A DNA stretch of 64,000 bases from Acanthopleura granulata (Eukaryota > Mollusca > Polyplacophora > Chitonida > Chitonidae): positions 28,081,443 through 28,145,442 of the forward strand of contig JABBOT010000005.1 of assembly GCA_016165875.1 (NCBI GenBank), in the 5' to 3' direction. Below are positions 1 to 10,150 of this stretch, piece after piece. The translations under genes were made by a program, and so were the position numbers. The first letter of the stretch is position 1. The number at the start of each line of letters is the position of its first letter. Under the pieces are notes generated by a model. The model searched no databases and was not told where the DNA came from. It worked only from the letters and a program-made list of their open reading frames with translations.

Positions 1-39
1 GCCTTACACGAGTATGGTGTGTGGACATGTACATGTATG

Positions 40-189
40 TCACATGTGGGCAAAGTTTGTTAGTTTCTTGCCAAAGGTCGGTGGTTTACTCAGGGCACTC
101 CAGTTTCCTCCACCCACAAACCTTACCATCATTGGGTAAGTGTAAAACTTTTCATGAGGACATAAAACAACAATCAAATAAATAGACAC
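40..189 (+). mobile_element. SINE 3' half (molluscan tail) inside R
   Basis: The stretch holds the typical order of the SINE tail: 'ccaaaggtcggtggtttact', 'gggcactccagtttcctcca', then 'taaaacaacaatcaaataaa'. The antisense reading frame of 86 codons found here in all three R copies is just this repeat read backwards. The same tail recurs at 13255-13405 and 45534-45684. No tRNA-like head is visible, so it is a 5'-truncated copy. Confidence 0.7.
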
Positions 190-437
190 AAAATGTAAAT
201 AATGAGTCAGGCAATAAAAGTTCCACGTCAGCTGTGTACCGTAAATGCAACATTCAGAAAGTTCAGCAACAAGTAGAACAAACACACTAAGTAATAACAA
301 AGGTTATTTATTTCACTTTGTTTTCTTTCATTCTCAAGGTTATTGCACAGTCCTTAATATATTACTATAGCTATTCTCGTTTGTAAGTTTAAGCCCCTTA
401 ACATCTTTTCTTAAGTGAGGTCTTTCCTTTTATGCAG

Positions 438-490
438 TAGCAGATTGGATTAGTTCAACCTTTCGTCACATTTGGCCACTGTCCACGAAG
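438..490 (+). other. Candidate 53-nt noncoding mini-exon in R
   Basis: A 53-nt segment is bounded by a pyrimidine-rich acceptor (tttccttttatgcag) and a strong donor (GAAG|GTAAGTTT). The same two sites and the same 53-nt length occur at 13651-13703 and 45932-45984. It begins with TAG and has no sustained reading frame with neighbours, so if used it would be untranslated. The copies are very similar throughout, so conservation alone is weak support. Confidence 0.3.
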
Positions 491-2806
491 GTAAGTTTTT
501 AATTCTATTCCTATAATTTGACTACGTTTTACTTTAATGTACACAGCCTAATGTGCTTATTCAGAAATAAAAACCAAGTATTTTATACATTCTTTAACTG
601 TTAAGAGCAGTTTTTTAATAATAATAATTTCCTACATATCTCTGTTTATGTACATTATTATTATCAGTAAGGCTTCATGAAATACTCCCATATTGGACAA
701 AATAAAAAAGTCAATTTTCAGTTGTATTTTTATTACTTTTTTCATTGTTGGCTTGCAGAGAAAACACAAACTACAATTGGTGTGGTCTAACTGTACATAA
801 CATGTAAACCTAGTCATGTGTATGAAGCCTATTTAATTTCAATGTTCCATTACCATTTATTCGTTGGTCTCTTCATTTCTCAGTAAAAACTCAGTATATT
901 GTCCAAAAAGATGAATTAATTGCATCAAAGGTTTGTGAGGATGAATTCTCTTTAAATTTGTCACCAAAGTTCACTTCCATCACATGTACATCTTGCACGT
1001 CTTGGCATTTAGGTCAGTTTTATGTTATGGCTACCATCCATCGGTTCATTTGTCCCTCACTATGTACCTTCTTGTCAGACCTGTATATTCAACTCTACAT
1101 ATTATCCATTTCATTTCTGGTGGGTTTGTGTAATTGAGGCACATGTTACACAGTACAATTTTCATTATGTGTAGCTGCGGTTTTCCTGACTTGTAGGCCT
1201 AGCTCCCATATAAATCAGCGTCGCTTAGTGTCCAGTTGTGGTGGCATGTTATACTTTATTTTTTGGTGCATACATATATATACATGGGGTGAGCACATGC
1301 CGCACCTCACATTTGTGCATTACCGCGGTTGCTGTACGTCTCAAGGTATCCATACTGAAGCCTTGTACTTATATCAGTGGTCCATTTATACCAATTAGAA
1401 GGCAGGATTGCTTGAAATGCAAAAAAAAAAACAAAAAAAAACTCATATAAACAGTGCACAGCCCACCTTGGAAAACCTCTATGTCTTAAAAACAAGTTGA
1501 AATGCGAAATTGTTAAAAAATTGCAATGTATTAAAGTAAAAGACAACTCATATCTGAGATACTGTTCATTATAAAGATTATCAAATTCTCTCTTAAATGT
1601 CAAAAGCTGTTTGAAATTATATGAATTTGTTGCTGAATTATCTTCATTTGAAGCATGGAGTATTTTGCTTCCGACTTGAGATGTAAAGGCGCCCATGCTT
1701 TTTAAGTTTATGAGAGATTGACCAATCAGAAACCTGATTTGAGCTGTTTATAAGCCATGAAGTAAATCTGTTTAGTTGTCTATCAATGTACGTGTACCAT
1801 GTAATAACAAAGGGTTTCGACACTGCTTTAATGTTATATTTTTTAATTCTAGCAAGTAGTGTGAAGAACACTACAAAGTATTTCTAGACCACTGTGTTAT
1901 GGTGGGAGTAATTTTCTTGATCATTTCATGTTATAAATTTACATATACACTTACGTTTTAACCACAGCCGCAGCAGCCTACCGCAGTCTCAGGTGGCAAG
2001 AGTGTTCCGGAAGAATTATGTCATAGCCCGCACTGAATGGCTACGTTTCATGCCAGTTGATGGAGTGCAGTCAAATGTCATTTTCAGCTGTTGTGGTAGC
2101 TGTTAGAAAAAAATACTTTACCAAAATAAACATAATATTGTCCAAACTTTCTTGTAAACTTAACTTAGAACCTGCTGTTTTTCACTTTAAACTGCTTTAG
2201 TGCGTTTCTTTGGAGAATACAGAAACAATTTCATCACAGTGTCCTCCTTTTAATATGGGCGGGTTAGAGAAGCTTTGATAGGAGGGCGACAGGGGAGCTT
2301 GTACAATCGACTTCTATGTTATTACAATATTGCTGAAATGCACATTTCACACAAGCTACAGATATACACACACTGTGAATTCGACTATTGATGTAACAAA
2401 CATACAAAGCACAAGTTATCAATTTTGCTGATGAAAGAAAGAAAATGCAGTTTACTCAAGTTTCAGTTTTAATCACCTGAAGTTGCCTAAAACTTCTCTC
2501 TGCCTATCTGAAAAAACATGAGCTAAATGTGTCCCATCCAGAAAAACTGAGGCACTTTGGGAATTCCAACTCCCCACTGCAGTCACTGAGCATAGGTTTT
2601 GTAGCACACACTTTCAAGATGTGCAGGCTATCTTCATTTAGTGTCCCCAAGTGAATATATATATATGTTAATGTTTAATTAACTTACAGACTAAAGTTTC
2701 CTGGTATACTATGTACTGGTATATTATGTACTCTTGTGGACAGATCATGTGACTTTATAGTGAATTATGCACATGTAGATTTATTTTTTTTATTTATTTA
2801 TTTCAG

Positions 2807-3020
2807 ACCACCTCCTTCTCCTCCCAATGGATTTCGATTCAACTCAGGTCGTAGAGGAAATATAAAAATACTCAATCTCGACAATTTCACGGGTATTCAT
2901 TTGGGCAACAGATCGGTGTCAACGGTTAATAGGTATCAGGGAAATGGGCGTGTGAAAGCGGAGAGTATAACAAGACTAAACCATTATATGGACGATTTAT
3001 TGAATTTTCAGATTTGGTGA
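2807..3020 (+). pseudogene. Polinton spliced gene, last exon (copy 1)
   Basis: The exon follows a strong acceptor (tttatttatttcag at 2793-2806). It encodes about 70 residues: a proline-rich start (PPPSPP), then RFNSGRRGNI and a Leu/Asn-rich tail ending NFQIW. Copy 3 (48253-48466) keeps the same frame; the copy at 63456 has lost it. The upstream coding exon, seen only at 62906-63306, ends in phase 2, and this exon supplies the last base of the split Arg codon. In this copy R sits between acceptor and donor exon. Function is unknown. Confidence 0.6.
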
Positions 3021-3535
3021 AAAATATTGTTGTTAACTAATAGTTCCAGTTTGCGAGTTCTGTTTTTTTTTTTTCTGTACGTATCGCACAATGAAGTTTG
3101 AATACTATAAATATCGTTCGGCGTGTTTGTAATGTAATGATTTAACAGTTCACCCAAATGATTGGTGTTGATCTGGTGGGTGTTGCTCCGATTAGTGCTG
3201 ATCCGATTGATGTTTATTGTTATTTATCATGCGCTAAAAGATTGATGTTGCTTTGGGGTTATTCACGGCCTACTGTACGTCATGTTTTCACGGCGATATG
3301 GTGCAAAGTGTCTTCCTCTTGAAACACCAAAATCCCTGTCACGGTCGATGGGAGATAACTCATGCCAAACCTCACTCTCTTCGCTGTACACGAGCGTGTG
3401 CGTTGAAAATGTCGCTTTATAAATATTGAAGGTCAGTATAGATATATACGTATGTCGAGGATAGTGTAAGGCGTACGGAACTCTACAGTATTTCATTATT
3501 ATTCCACTGGCTACACAGGTGATAACACTCCTAAA
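3021..3535. other. Polinton intergenic spacer
   Basis: No gene is visible. The spacer is shared with 48467-48981 and, up to about 3260, with the end of the window (63609-64000). It carries a poly-T run near 3062 and a short degenerate repeat built on 'gattggtgttgatc' (about 3160-3250). A minus-strand frame of 77 codons (3263-3496) is broken in the other copy, so it is not credited. Confidence 0.6.
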
Positions 3536-3935
3536 ATGAAATGGACAGTTTTAAGTTGGAAAGAACTTGTTGATTCAGTGAGCGATCTCGAAGTATATAA
3601 GGGGTTAGTGGAATCTGTGTTTGAAGATCAGCTTGTGAACGAGGGACGGTGTACTATTCTCCAACTATTTACCAAAGACCTTTGTGACCGCTTAGAGAAT
3701 TCTAATCCAATTGATAAATACTATTACCGTGAAGTTATACCGAAACTCATAAACTTACAAGCGCATGTCGGCAGCTACAACATATATAAAACCGGAATTA
3801 ATATCTCTCACGTCCTGGATGCTTACATCTCTAGCTGTCTGTATCACGTGTGCTGCAACTTTTTGGTGTTTAGTGAAATGGCTATAAAAATAAACGTACT
3901 TATCCATTGTGACTTAATGCCGACGGAGAAAGAGA
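3536..3935 (+). CDS. Unrecognised Polinton reading frame upstream of and in frame with integrase
   Basis: The frame opens with ATG after 'cactcctaaa' and runs about 130 codons before reaching recognisable integrase sequence without a stop. It starts MKWTVLSWKELVDSV, is acidic and aromatic, contains Cys residues near its end (SSCLYHVCCN) and has no motif I recognise. The duplicate at 48982 keeps the start but has a TAA near residue 45. It may be the true N-terminal part of the integrase or a separate small gene fused by loss of a stop. Confidence 0.4.
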
Positions 3936-5249
3936 GTTCGATTCCATACGAACGCCAAGAAAAAAGCGGAAAAAACAAAACCGCAGGATCCTGGAATCAA
4001 GTCTTAGAACAGCTACATTATGACCCCGAGAGCCCAGCTGCTTATAGCGGAGTAGGTGCTTTATTACGGGAAGCACGTCAGCATGATCTACCTGTGTCAC
4101 CTGATGGTGTAAAGACTTGGTTAGCTGAACAGGAGACGTATACACTTCACCGTCCAGCTCAGCGACTCTATGCCCGTAACAGAGTTATTGTGGGCCCGAT
4201 AGACAGTCAGTGATTTGGTTGACATGAGTAGACTAGCCAGGTATAATTCTGCCAACAGTTATCTGCTCATATGCATCGATATTTTTTGGAAATATGCTTG
4301 GGTAGTTCTCGTTCCTACCAACACAAGTGCTAATCTTACTGAAGCGTTTAAAAGGATTTTCAAGTGTGGACGAAAGCTATTATTTTTACAAACAGACGAA
4401 GGTAAAGATTGGTTGATTAAATAAATGAATAAACATAAGAATGAATGGGAGGCAGGATAAGAATTTACCTATGTTAACTGTGTAGTTTGATTTGCAAGCT
4501 TTTCAATCCCAATGTTTTACACGGCAGGTTGATCGAGGTTCTGTTATTTGTTTCTCAACAAGGCATTTGACGCACTTTTAATGGAGGTGGGAATTTTTTT
4601 ATTTTCATACATTTAATAAAAGGAAAGCCTCGGTAGTTGAGAGGTTTAATCGGACCTTTGAAGCTCGCATGTATAAACATTTCACCGCTAATAGCACTCG
4701 GCGTTACGTGGTTGTTTTACCCGCCTTAATACGCGGTTACAATCGGGCTTATCACCGCAGCATTCGGCGAGCTCCAATTACCGTTACAGCTGACAATCAA
4801 CACATTTGTGTTTAATTGTTTTTTCACGTGTTAGAGAAGAGGTAAACTTTGAACACGAAGTTCCTGCTATATTATATAGCTCTATGCAACCCTGGTGCAG
4901 TCGGAGAATTTATCTGTATAAAACAGGAGATCTCGTTCGGATTAGTCAAGAGAAATTTTGAGAAGTCTTGCTTACCTAACTGGAGTCAGGAAATTTTCCG
5001 TGTTGTAGCACGTCATCCCCGGGAACCTGTTGTGTATATATTAGCTGATTTGAATGGAGAAGACTCTCGGGGAAGTTTTACGAGACAGATCTCCAGCCCA
5101 GTAAAACTATACCTGATACGTACTGTCAAGCGGAGTCTGCATTAGACAGCAAAAAGGAACGTGGGAAGACATATTACTTGGTGAAATGCCGAGATTGGCC
5201 GGCTACTTTTAATTCGTGGTTGGCAGAAACAGATGTGAAACGTATTTAA
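3936..5249 (+). pseudogene. Polinton-type rve integrase, frameshifted
   Basis: This is a retroviral-like (rve) integrase of the Polinton/F54H12.3 family, which inserts the element DNA. In order, over several frames: an N-terminal part ending RNRVIVGPID (to 4207), the catalytic start VDMSRLARYN..LICIDIF with the first Asp (4217-4300), LFLQTDEG with the second Asp (about 4385), VVERFNRTFEARM with the catalytic Glu (4633-4815), an SH3-like YKTGDLVRI (about 4930), PNW (about 4980), and a chromo-like end YYLVKCRDWPATFNSW stopping at 5249. Frame breaks lie near 4208, 4424, 4816, 4955 and 5070. The duplicate at 49360-50688 shares the breaks near 4208 and 4424, so it was dead before duplication. Confidence 0.85.
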
Positions 5250-5325
5250 AAACGGTCTTCATCCTACCTGTGCTGTCTCCTTTCGCGATGCCTAAAAAAG
5301 TGTAGAGAACTGCGTGTGAAGTCTG

Positions 5326-5910
5326 CGTGAGAATAAAGGCACCACTATAATTGCTGGTGTCGTATTGTTGTATATGGGATTGTTAGTAGGCGGATTGGGA
5401 ATTGATTTAACATCCCAACTGACCGAAAACAAATATTTGTTACGCACCCTGCAAGAGCGATTGAACAAGACGCTATTTGACAAGTTATTGAGGAATAGGA
5501 CGGACAAGTTTCGCTCGGTATTTACCAGGCGTAACAGACTACTCGCGGCGACTGACATTACCTCGGTACCTTCTACCCCGGTGCCTGCTCAGTCTCGGGC
5601 TTACCAGATACCGAATACATCAACTAGCATTCATGATATTACTAGGCGAATTTAGTCCAGTGACGTTACCGAGGAAACTAAGCAAAAAACCGAACCTAAT
5701 ACAGCATCTACACAGGTGAATTCATCTCAACACAGTACCGTAAAGACTGAACCTACGAGGCCATCTGCTGGAGCAGCTGCACAGGTTAATTCATCTCAAC
5801 ACAGTACCGTAAACACTGAACCTACGAGCCCAAATGCTGGAACACCTGCACAAGTGAATTCATCTCAACACAGCCCCGTAAACACTGAACCTACTACCCC
5901 ACCTGCGTAG
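5326..5910 (+). pseudogene. Membrane-anchored protein with 23-residue C-terminal repeats
   Basis: The open frame begins with a hydrophobic segment of about 20 residues (TTIIAGVVLLYMGLLVGGLG) typical of a membrane anchor, followed by a basic region and then three 23-residue repeats rich in Ser, Gln, Thr and Pro (QVNSSQHSTV.TEPT). One in-frame TAG at 5653-5655 splits anchor from repeats; the frame then stays open to a TAG at 5908. The first ATG is at 5374, inside the hydrophobic stretch, so the start is uncertain. It lies between integrase and packaging ATPase on the same strand. I do not recognise the family; a virion membrane or fibre-like role would be a guess. Confidence 0.5.
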
Positions 5911-5925
5911 GAGAATTCATCTCAC
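5713..5925 (+). repeat. 69-bp tandem repeat, three copies plus a partial fourth
   Basis: Units begin at 5713, 5782 and 5851, each with 'gtgaattcatctcaacacag' or a close variant. A partial unit ('gagaattcatctc') follows at about 5910. The 69-bp period is a multiple of three, so each unit adds 23 residues without changing frame, as expected for a repeat that grew inside a working gene. Confidence 0.9.
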
Positions 5926-5960
5926 CCACTTTCCTTCAACTTGACTTACCCACTAGACCC

Positions 5961-6563
5961 ATGGATGTACGATGGAGCCACCCATTTACCGGTCTTGTCA
6001 GCGGACCCACGGGCAGTGGGAACCCGGTCTTTGTCAAAAGTGTTACAGAGGACGCTAGCGAACTTATTCATCTATCTACCGAGCGTGTAGTATGGTGTTA
6101 CGGTGAATGGCAGCCTAGATGCACTACCTTACCGAATGTTGGTTTTCAAGAAGGAGTACCTAGCCCCTCAGTATTTACTCCGGAGGAACGAACTCTAGTG
6201 ATTATTGATGATCTTAAGGCCAAAGCAGACCGTGTAACAGGACTCTTTACCAAGGGAAGTCTTCATCGTAATATCAGTGTGATCTACATTGTGCAGAATC
6301 TGTTTAACAAAAGCAAAGACCATACAACCATTAGCTTAAACGCTCATTACTTGGTCGTAATTAAAAACCCTCGAGATTCCTCTCAAATTACTACCATCGG
6401 CAAACAAATGGCCCCAGGTAAAACTCAGTACGTGCAAGAGGCCTTTAAGGATGGCACATCCGAACCTTACCGATTCAAGCAAAGCACACCTGATCGTCTC
6501 CGTTTGCGGACACATATATTTCCCGACGATGAGGTTAAGTATGTCTATATGCCGAAGTCATAA
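5961..6563 (+). pseudogene. A32/FtsK-type genome-packaging ATPase with mutated Walker A
   Basis: This 200-codon frame is the best preserved Polinton gene. It matches the DNA-packaging ATPase that pumps viral DNA into capsids: HPFTGLVSGPTGSG at residues 7-20, Walker B LVIIDDL at 79-85, and a conserved VIYIVQNLF segment near 107-115. In the P-loop the usual Lys and Ser/Thr after GPTGSG are Asn21 and Pro22, so ATP binding should be lost. The ATG at 5961 fits the usual short N-terminus before the P-loop. It lies between the repeat protein and the capsid genes, as in other Polintons. A frame loss near the N-terminus is possible (segment around residues 25-40 looks degenerate). Confidence 0.85.
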
Positions 6564-6789
6564 AATATTAACTCAGGGGGAATCACTTCCACAGTTTACC
6601 TCTTCTTTAACAGGTGACAAAAAATGAAACAAAAATTCCAAAAAAAAAAATTCAAAACAGTTTGAGGCTGACCACAAGAGGATTCGAACGTGCGATCTCC
6701 CATTCGCTCATATCGGATTTCAATACATATCAACCTTACATCACGTACTACTGTAACCAAACTGGCGGTGGTAATTTCTCTGTGCTGTC

Positions 6790-7196
6790 CCGAAACAACG
6801 GGGTCATGGATTAGGGAATGTTCTAAATGCTGTTATCAAGGGACCTCTGATACACATTGCCAAAAAACGTGGGAAAGCAGTGCTACGAATGGTCCTGGGG
6901 ACTGTTAATGATACGCTCTTTCCCCGCAAGTCACCCCTGGAAGCTCTGAAACCATGCAGTAAAGCTGCTAGTAAAGACCTGCTAGGCACTGCTAAACATA
7001 CACTGATGGCGAAAGCCCGCCGTATTCTCGGTGCGACGCCAGCCAGGTAAAGCAGCTCACCGGGGGTCTATAAAACGCCCCGCTGCACGTCCCATCAGTC
7101 AGCGTAAGAGACGTGCTGCAACACACAAGGAAGTGTACAGGAAGGACGATGGGATACCTACAACCCTGTTACAAGCATTACGGATGGTGGCCCTGT
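6790..7196 (+). pseudogene. Small basic pVI-like minor capsid protein, broken
   Basis: One frame from about 6805 to 7050 encodes LGNVLNAVIKGPLIHIAKK and then an Ala/Leu/Lys-rich helical stretch up to a stop at 7048. A second piece in a shifted frame (about 7051-7196) is very basic (RPISQRKRRAATHKEVY). Small basic amphipathic proteins just upstream of the capsid gene are typical of the adenovirus pVI-like minor capsid protein in Polintons. Identification rests on position and composition, not on a catalytic motif. The first part of the gene, around 6630-6790, is scrambled. Confidence 0.4.
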
Positions 7197-8431
7197 AGAA
7201 TTTTTTATTGGCAATGGGGATCCGGACACGTACTTGGACTTGGCTAATTCGTATTCGTATGTGAAATCCAAAATAGCGAAAGGTAATGGTGATGATTTGC
7301 CGGAGAATGCCACCGTGGTACCCGTTAATCTATGGCTGCATTCTCTGTGGCAGCAAGTAGACGTTAATCAGACGTATCCATCAATGATAAACGAATATAT
7401 ACCTTTACCGTGCGTACATAGAAACCTTACTTAACCATGGAAGGGTTGCTAAAGAAACTCAGTTGACAGGGAGTCTGTGGTATAAGGATGCTGCTGGACA
7501 CATGGAGGCTATGGGCAATCAAAATACTGGATTTCAGAAAAGGAAAGCCTTGGCCTCTGGAAGTCGGTCGACTAATATAATTGGGGTATTACATTCCGAC
7601 TTGTTTCTACAAGACTGCTATTTGTTAAACAATGTCACGGTTCGAGTGCGTCTGACTCGAAGCTGAGACACCTTTGCAATTATGTCAGCCGCCCAACGTG
7701 GGGAAGGAGACAATATAGAGGCGGAGGATTACAATCCTGGAGCAAGGAACAATGTTTATACGAAAAATCAAAGTCGTCCCAGGTGTTCTGCTAGGACATT
7801 TGAAAGCCGTGGAGAAGGCCCCATTCGTCTTGTCTTGACCATGTATTTCAACGTAGGTATAGGACACACCACAATGAACTAACAAACCCTATTTTTAGAC
7901 ACTCTTCCTCAGCGTCTCGTCATAGGGTGTATACAAAACGCGACCTTTAACAGACGATACACAGACAATCCCGTTGACTTCAGCCACAGTTACATAAACT
8001 ACGTGGCCTTACACATGAACGGACGTCAGATACCAGCCGAGCCACTCACTCCGGATTTCCCGAATGATACTTACATTCGTTCTTATATGAACTTATTTGC
8101 TGCCAGGTGTAAAGTTGGCTTAGATGAAGGAAACGGTATCAAATATACCGATTTCAGAGCAGGGTTCGGTCTGTTTGCCTTTGATTTGACTGTGGACCAA
8201 CATGACGACCAGCAGTTGAACGTCGGTTAGAAGGGTGATCTCCGCTTGGAAATGCGATTTTCCCAACCTCTACTTCAATCCACTACCGTCATTTGCTCCG
8301 CCAAATTTCAAAATATCATTGAGACTGATAATACTCGTACTGTGTTGTGTGATTTCACCATTAAAAATAAATTGACGTTGACAACTCCAGGATTTGAAGT
8401 CACAATTTTCACAGGCATGTCATACTCCTAA
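7150..8431 (+). pseudogene. Double-jelly-roll major capsid protein (F54H12.2-like), frameshifted
   Basis: The remnants fit the Polinton/adintovirus major capsid protein, annotated in many invertebrate genomes as F54H12.2-like. Pieces in order: PVEFFIGNGDPDTYLDL.. with SYVKSKIAKGNG and PVNLWLHSLWQQVDV (about 7190-7350); KETQLTGSLWYKDAAGHM and GFQKRKALASGS (7445-7570); SDLFLQDCYLLNNV (7598-7640); VALHMNGRQIPAEPL..PDFPND (8003-8065); FGLFAFDLTVDQHDD (8165-8210); and LRLEMRFSQPL near 8240 with the closing strand region to 8431. Stops or shifts occur near 7365, 7433, 7664, 7780 and 8228. It would form the hexon-like capsomer. It sits directly upstream of the protease. Confidence 0.85.
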
Positions 8432-8433
8432 CG

Positions 8434-8911
8434 GATGACGTCATGAACAGCCATCAATTATTACAATATCTTCAAACCCGCCCTTATACACCGACTTGGC
8501 CCAAGGTGGGATGATTTACCTGCACGAATGCCACAGCGACCTGCTACATGTATTTAAACACCGACCCCTGTACGAAACCTGGTACCCATTGGATTGCACT
8601 ACACATAGATTATGAGGAAACCACACGTCACCTATCTGGGGATCATTTTGACTCTTATGATCTGCCACCCTGGCGTAAGGAGATAGAGACTTGGCTAAAT
8701 CTTGGTACTCACCATTGGCAATGGAATCACCACCCTGTATACCGCTGTGTGCGGTCAATATTGTTTGTATTTTGCCCTCAGCCGAGCTAGAGGGTGAACG
8801 ATGAACTGTATTACGCAAACATTTAATTCTCCATCCACGGACTATGATCTTTTGGTTTACGACTGGATAACCCGAATGTTTGGTATTTATCCACCTTTCT
8901 TTGCTGACTAA
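8434..8911 (+). pseudogene. Adenain-type capsid maturation cysteine protease, frameshifted
   Basis: The sequence reads as the adenovirus-protease-like (Ulp1/C5 fold) enzyme of Polintons that cleaves capsid precursors. An N-terminal piece LGPRWDDLPARMP (about 8490-8535) is followed after a frame change by TDPCTKPGTHWIALHIDYE, which holds the catalytic His, and by FDSYDLPPW (8648-8680). A further frame change gives CGQYCLYFALSR with the catalytic Cys (about 8750-8790), then a C-terminal piece DYDLLVYDWITRMFG up to a TAA at 8909. Motifs for both catalytic residues remain, but at least two shifts separate them. Confidence 0.75.
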
Positions 8912-9302
8912 ATATATATATATATATATGTATTTACGAGGATTGTAAAAAGTCAAAATCAAATGAAATCACAAGTTAATCAGACTTATTTTTGTTCTTT
9001 CATGTTTAATGTTGTACAAAAAAGCCCCCAAACCCGAACTCTAGAATACAAACGTGTGTTTATGAAGGAATATGTTAGTATAACGTTGAGCAGGTGGATG
9101 TTTGGTGATTAGAACTATAAATATATATATACTTTGATGAACATTGTAAAAAAATAACATGTTTAATTCGGCTTGTTTGTTCTTGTTTTAGTGCTGGAAA
9201 AGGTAATAAAAACGAGATCTCAGAAAAAATGCTCTCTTTTGCTTTCATTTTAATTTCGCACTTTATTTGCAAAATAGTAGGAATCTGAAATATATTTCGA
9301 AA
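8912..9302. other. AT-rich spacer between convergent protease and polB
   Basis: No gene is seen. The stretch has two short (TA)n runs (about 8913-8928 and 9119-9130). It separates the plus-strand protease from the minus-strand polymerase, so 3' ends of the two transcription directions would meet here. Confidence 0.6.
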
Positions 9303-9868
9303 TGTGTCTAAATATCGAGGTAAATCGTGCTTAGTCCATGTGGTATAAGTTTACGTTTAGCATAAAAATATATGAAGACGTCCTTGTGTTGTGTATAGGA
9401 ACACATCTGATGAGCACGTACACGCATGCCACGATTCACTCCGGCTGCACTTTGTTGACGCCGGAGCACAGAGAGATACAAGTCCTTTTGAGCGCTTTGA
9501 CGGTTCACACCTTTGCAGGAAAGCTTGTCACCAACATAAAGCGATAATGCCATCTCCACTGTATTCTACTTGAAACAGACCAGGCGTACGATTGTCATGT
9601 TGATAACATTCACAACGTCGTAACCAGCGGTCACGTTCGGCCGCGTAAACTTGTCGTAGCTCTGGTTTAACCAAGGATTCCCAGTCGGGGTCAAACCATG
9701 CCATGTAAGCTGAATCCGTATCTGTCTCGACGAGTTGAAAATCGCTGGAATGAAAATATTTCGCTTGGAAATCATAATAGAATTCCAGCATGCGGAGCTT
9801 GACACAGCATACTGATAACCACACTGATATACCATACACCTTATCTGTAAGGGTAAATTATACAAGAT
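9303..9868 (-). pseudogene. Protein-primed DNA polymerase B, C-terminal part, truncated
   Basis: The minus strand carries the end of a Polinton pPolB. From high to low coordinates: LRMLEFYYDF followed by ETDTDSAYMA, which holds the palm catalytic motif DTDS (9715-9790), then a run of charged residues, EYSGDGIIALC (about 9530-9560), and in a shifted frame DVLRRQQS..NRG-like sequence and a C-terminal piece to about 9311. The exonuclease domain and the fingers are absent because the gene is cut at about 9866 by the junction with gypsy sequence. It lies convergent to the protease, as is common for Polinton polB. Confidence 0.8.
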
Positions 9869-10150
9869 TTGTTTCTTGGTGCACGTGACCTCATAGGTAT
9901 CATAGTCAGTTTGGTAGTTGACTCTGCTTCTGATGGTTCAATCATGAATGAAAAACTCTACTCAAAATACTTTCTGCATGATACTTTAAAACCATGCAAA
10001 GAACCATTCAGATCCTACACCTCAGATAACATTGAAATTGTTGGGTGTTTTGAATGTAATGTTCAGTACAAAGGAAAATGCACCACTGCTGTCTGGTACG
10101 TTGTCAAACAAGGTTCTGAATTCCTGGGTAAAGATTTAATTAGGCGTTAA
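9869..10150 (+). pseudogene. Retropepsin (gypsy protease) remnant
   Basis: The 93-codon frame contains VVDSASDGSIMNE (about residues 17-29), the aspartic protease active site region in which the family normally has Asp-Ser/Thr-Gly; here an Ala follows Ser. A second conserved hydrophobic stretch WYVVKQGSEFLGKD near the end matches the usual flap-to-C-terminal region. It would have cut the Gag-Pol polyprotein. The N-terminus is lost at the junction with polB. Confidence 0.6.

Larger units (their letters stand above)
1..2652 (+). repeat. Long repeat R, copy 1
   Basis: This block recurs nearly base for base at 13216-15866 and 45495-48120, with scattered substitutions and small indels. In all three copies the right edge is at the same bases (..TTTAGTGTCCCCAAG). 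The two other copies are preceded by the 3' half of a Ty3/gypsy element; here the left part lies outside the window. R contains an old SINE tail near its left end, a 53-nt exon-like piece, a TATA-like box (ATATAAAT near 1210) and no long plus-strand reading frame. It may be the 3' portion of the LTR element or flanking host DNA carried along; the sequence does not settle this. Confidence 0.85.
2653..9865 (+). mobile_element. Maverick/Polinton (adintovirus-like) element, decayed, both ends missing
   Basis: The segment carries the hallmark Polinton gene set: rve integrase, A32-type ATPase, pVI-like and double-jelly-roll capsid proteins, adenain-like protease and protein-primed DNA polymerase B. 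All but polB lie on the plus strand; polB is convergent. Each gene has frameshifts or stops, so this is a fossil. The left edge is R, inserted in an intron of an upstream gene (compare 63307-63455). The right edge is a junction with gypsy sequence inside polB. No terminal inverted repeat is seen. Related partial copies lie at 48121-50770 and 62413-64000. Confidence 0.85.

Noticed and set aside
40..300. Minus-strand 86-codon frame present in all three R copies
   Set aside because: It is the reverse of a SINE tail (caccaatcaaataaa-type end) and is kept only because the R copies are nearly identical.
1307..1696. Minus-strand frame of about 130 codons in all three R copies (also 14515-14898, 46863-47255)
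   Set aside because: Lysine/Phe runs come from A- and T-tracts, ends differ between copies and no splice or start context is seen. Its conservation follows from recent duplication, so it is not evidence of coding.
3263..3496. Minus-strand 77-codon frame between Polinton genes
   Set aside because: The duplicate at about 48700-48930 has small indels that break it.
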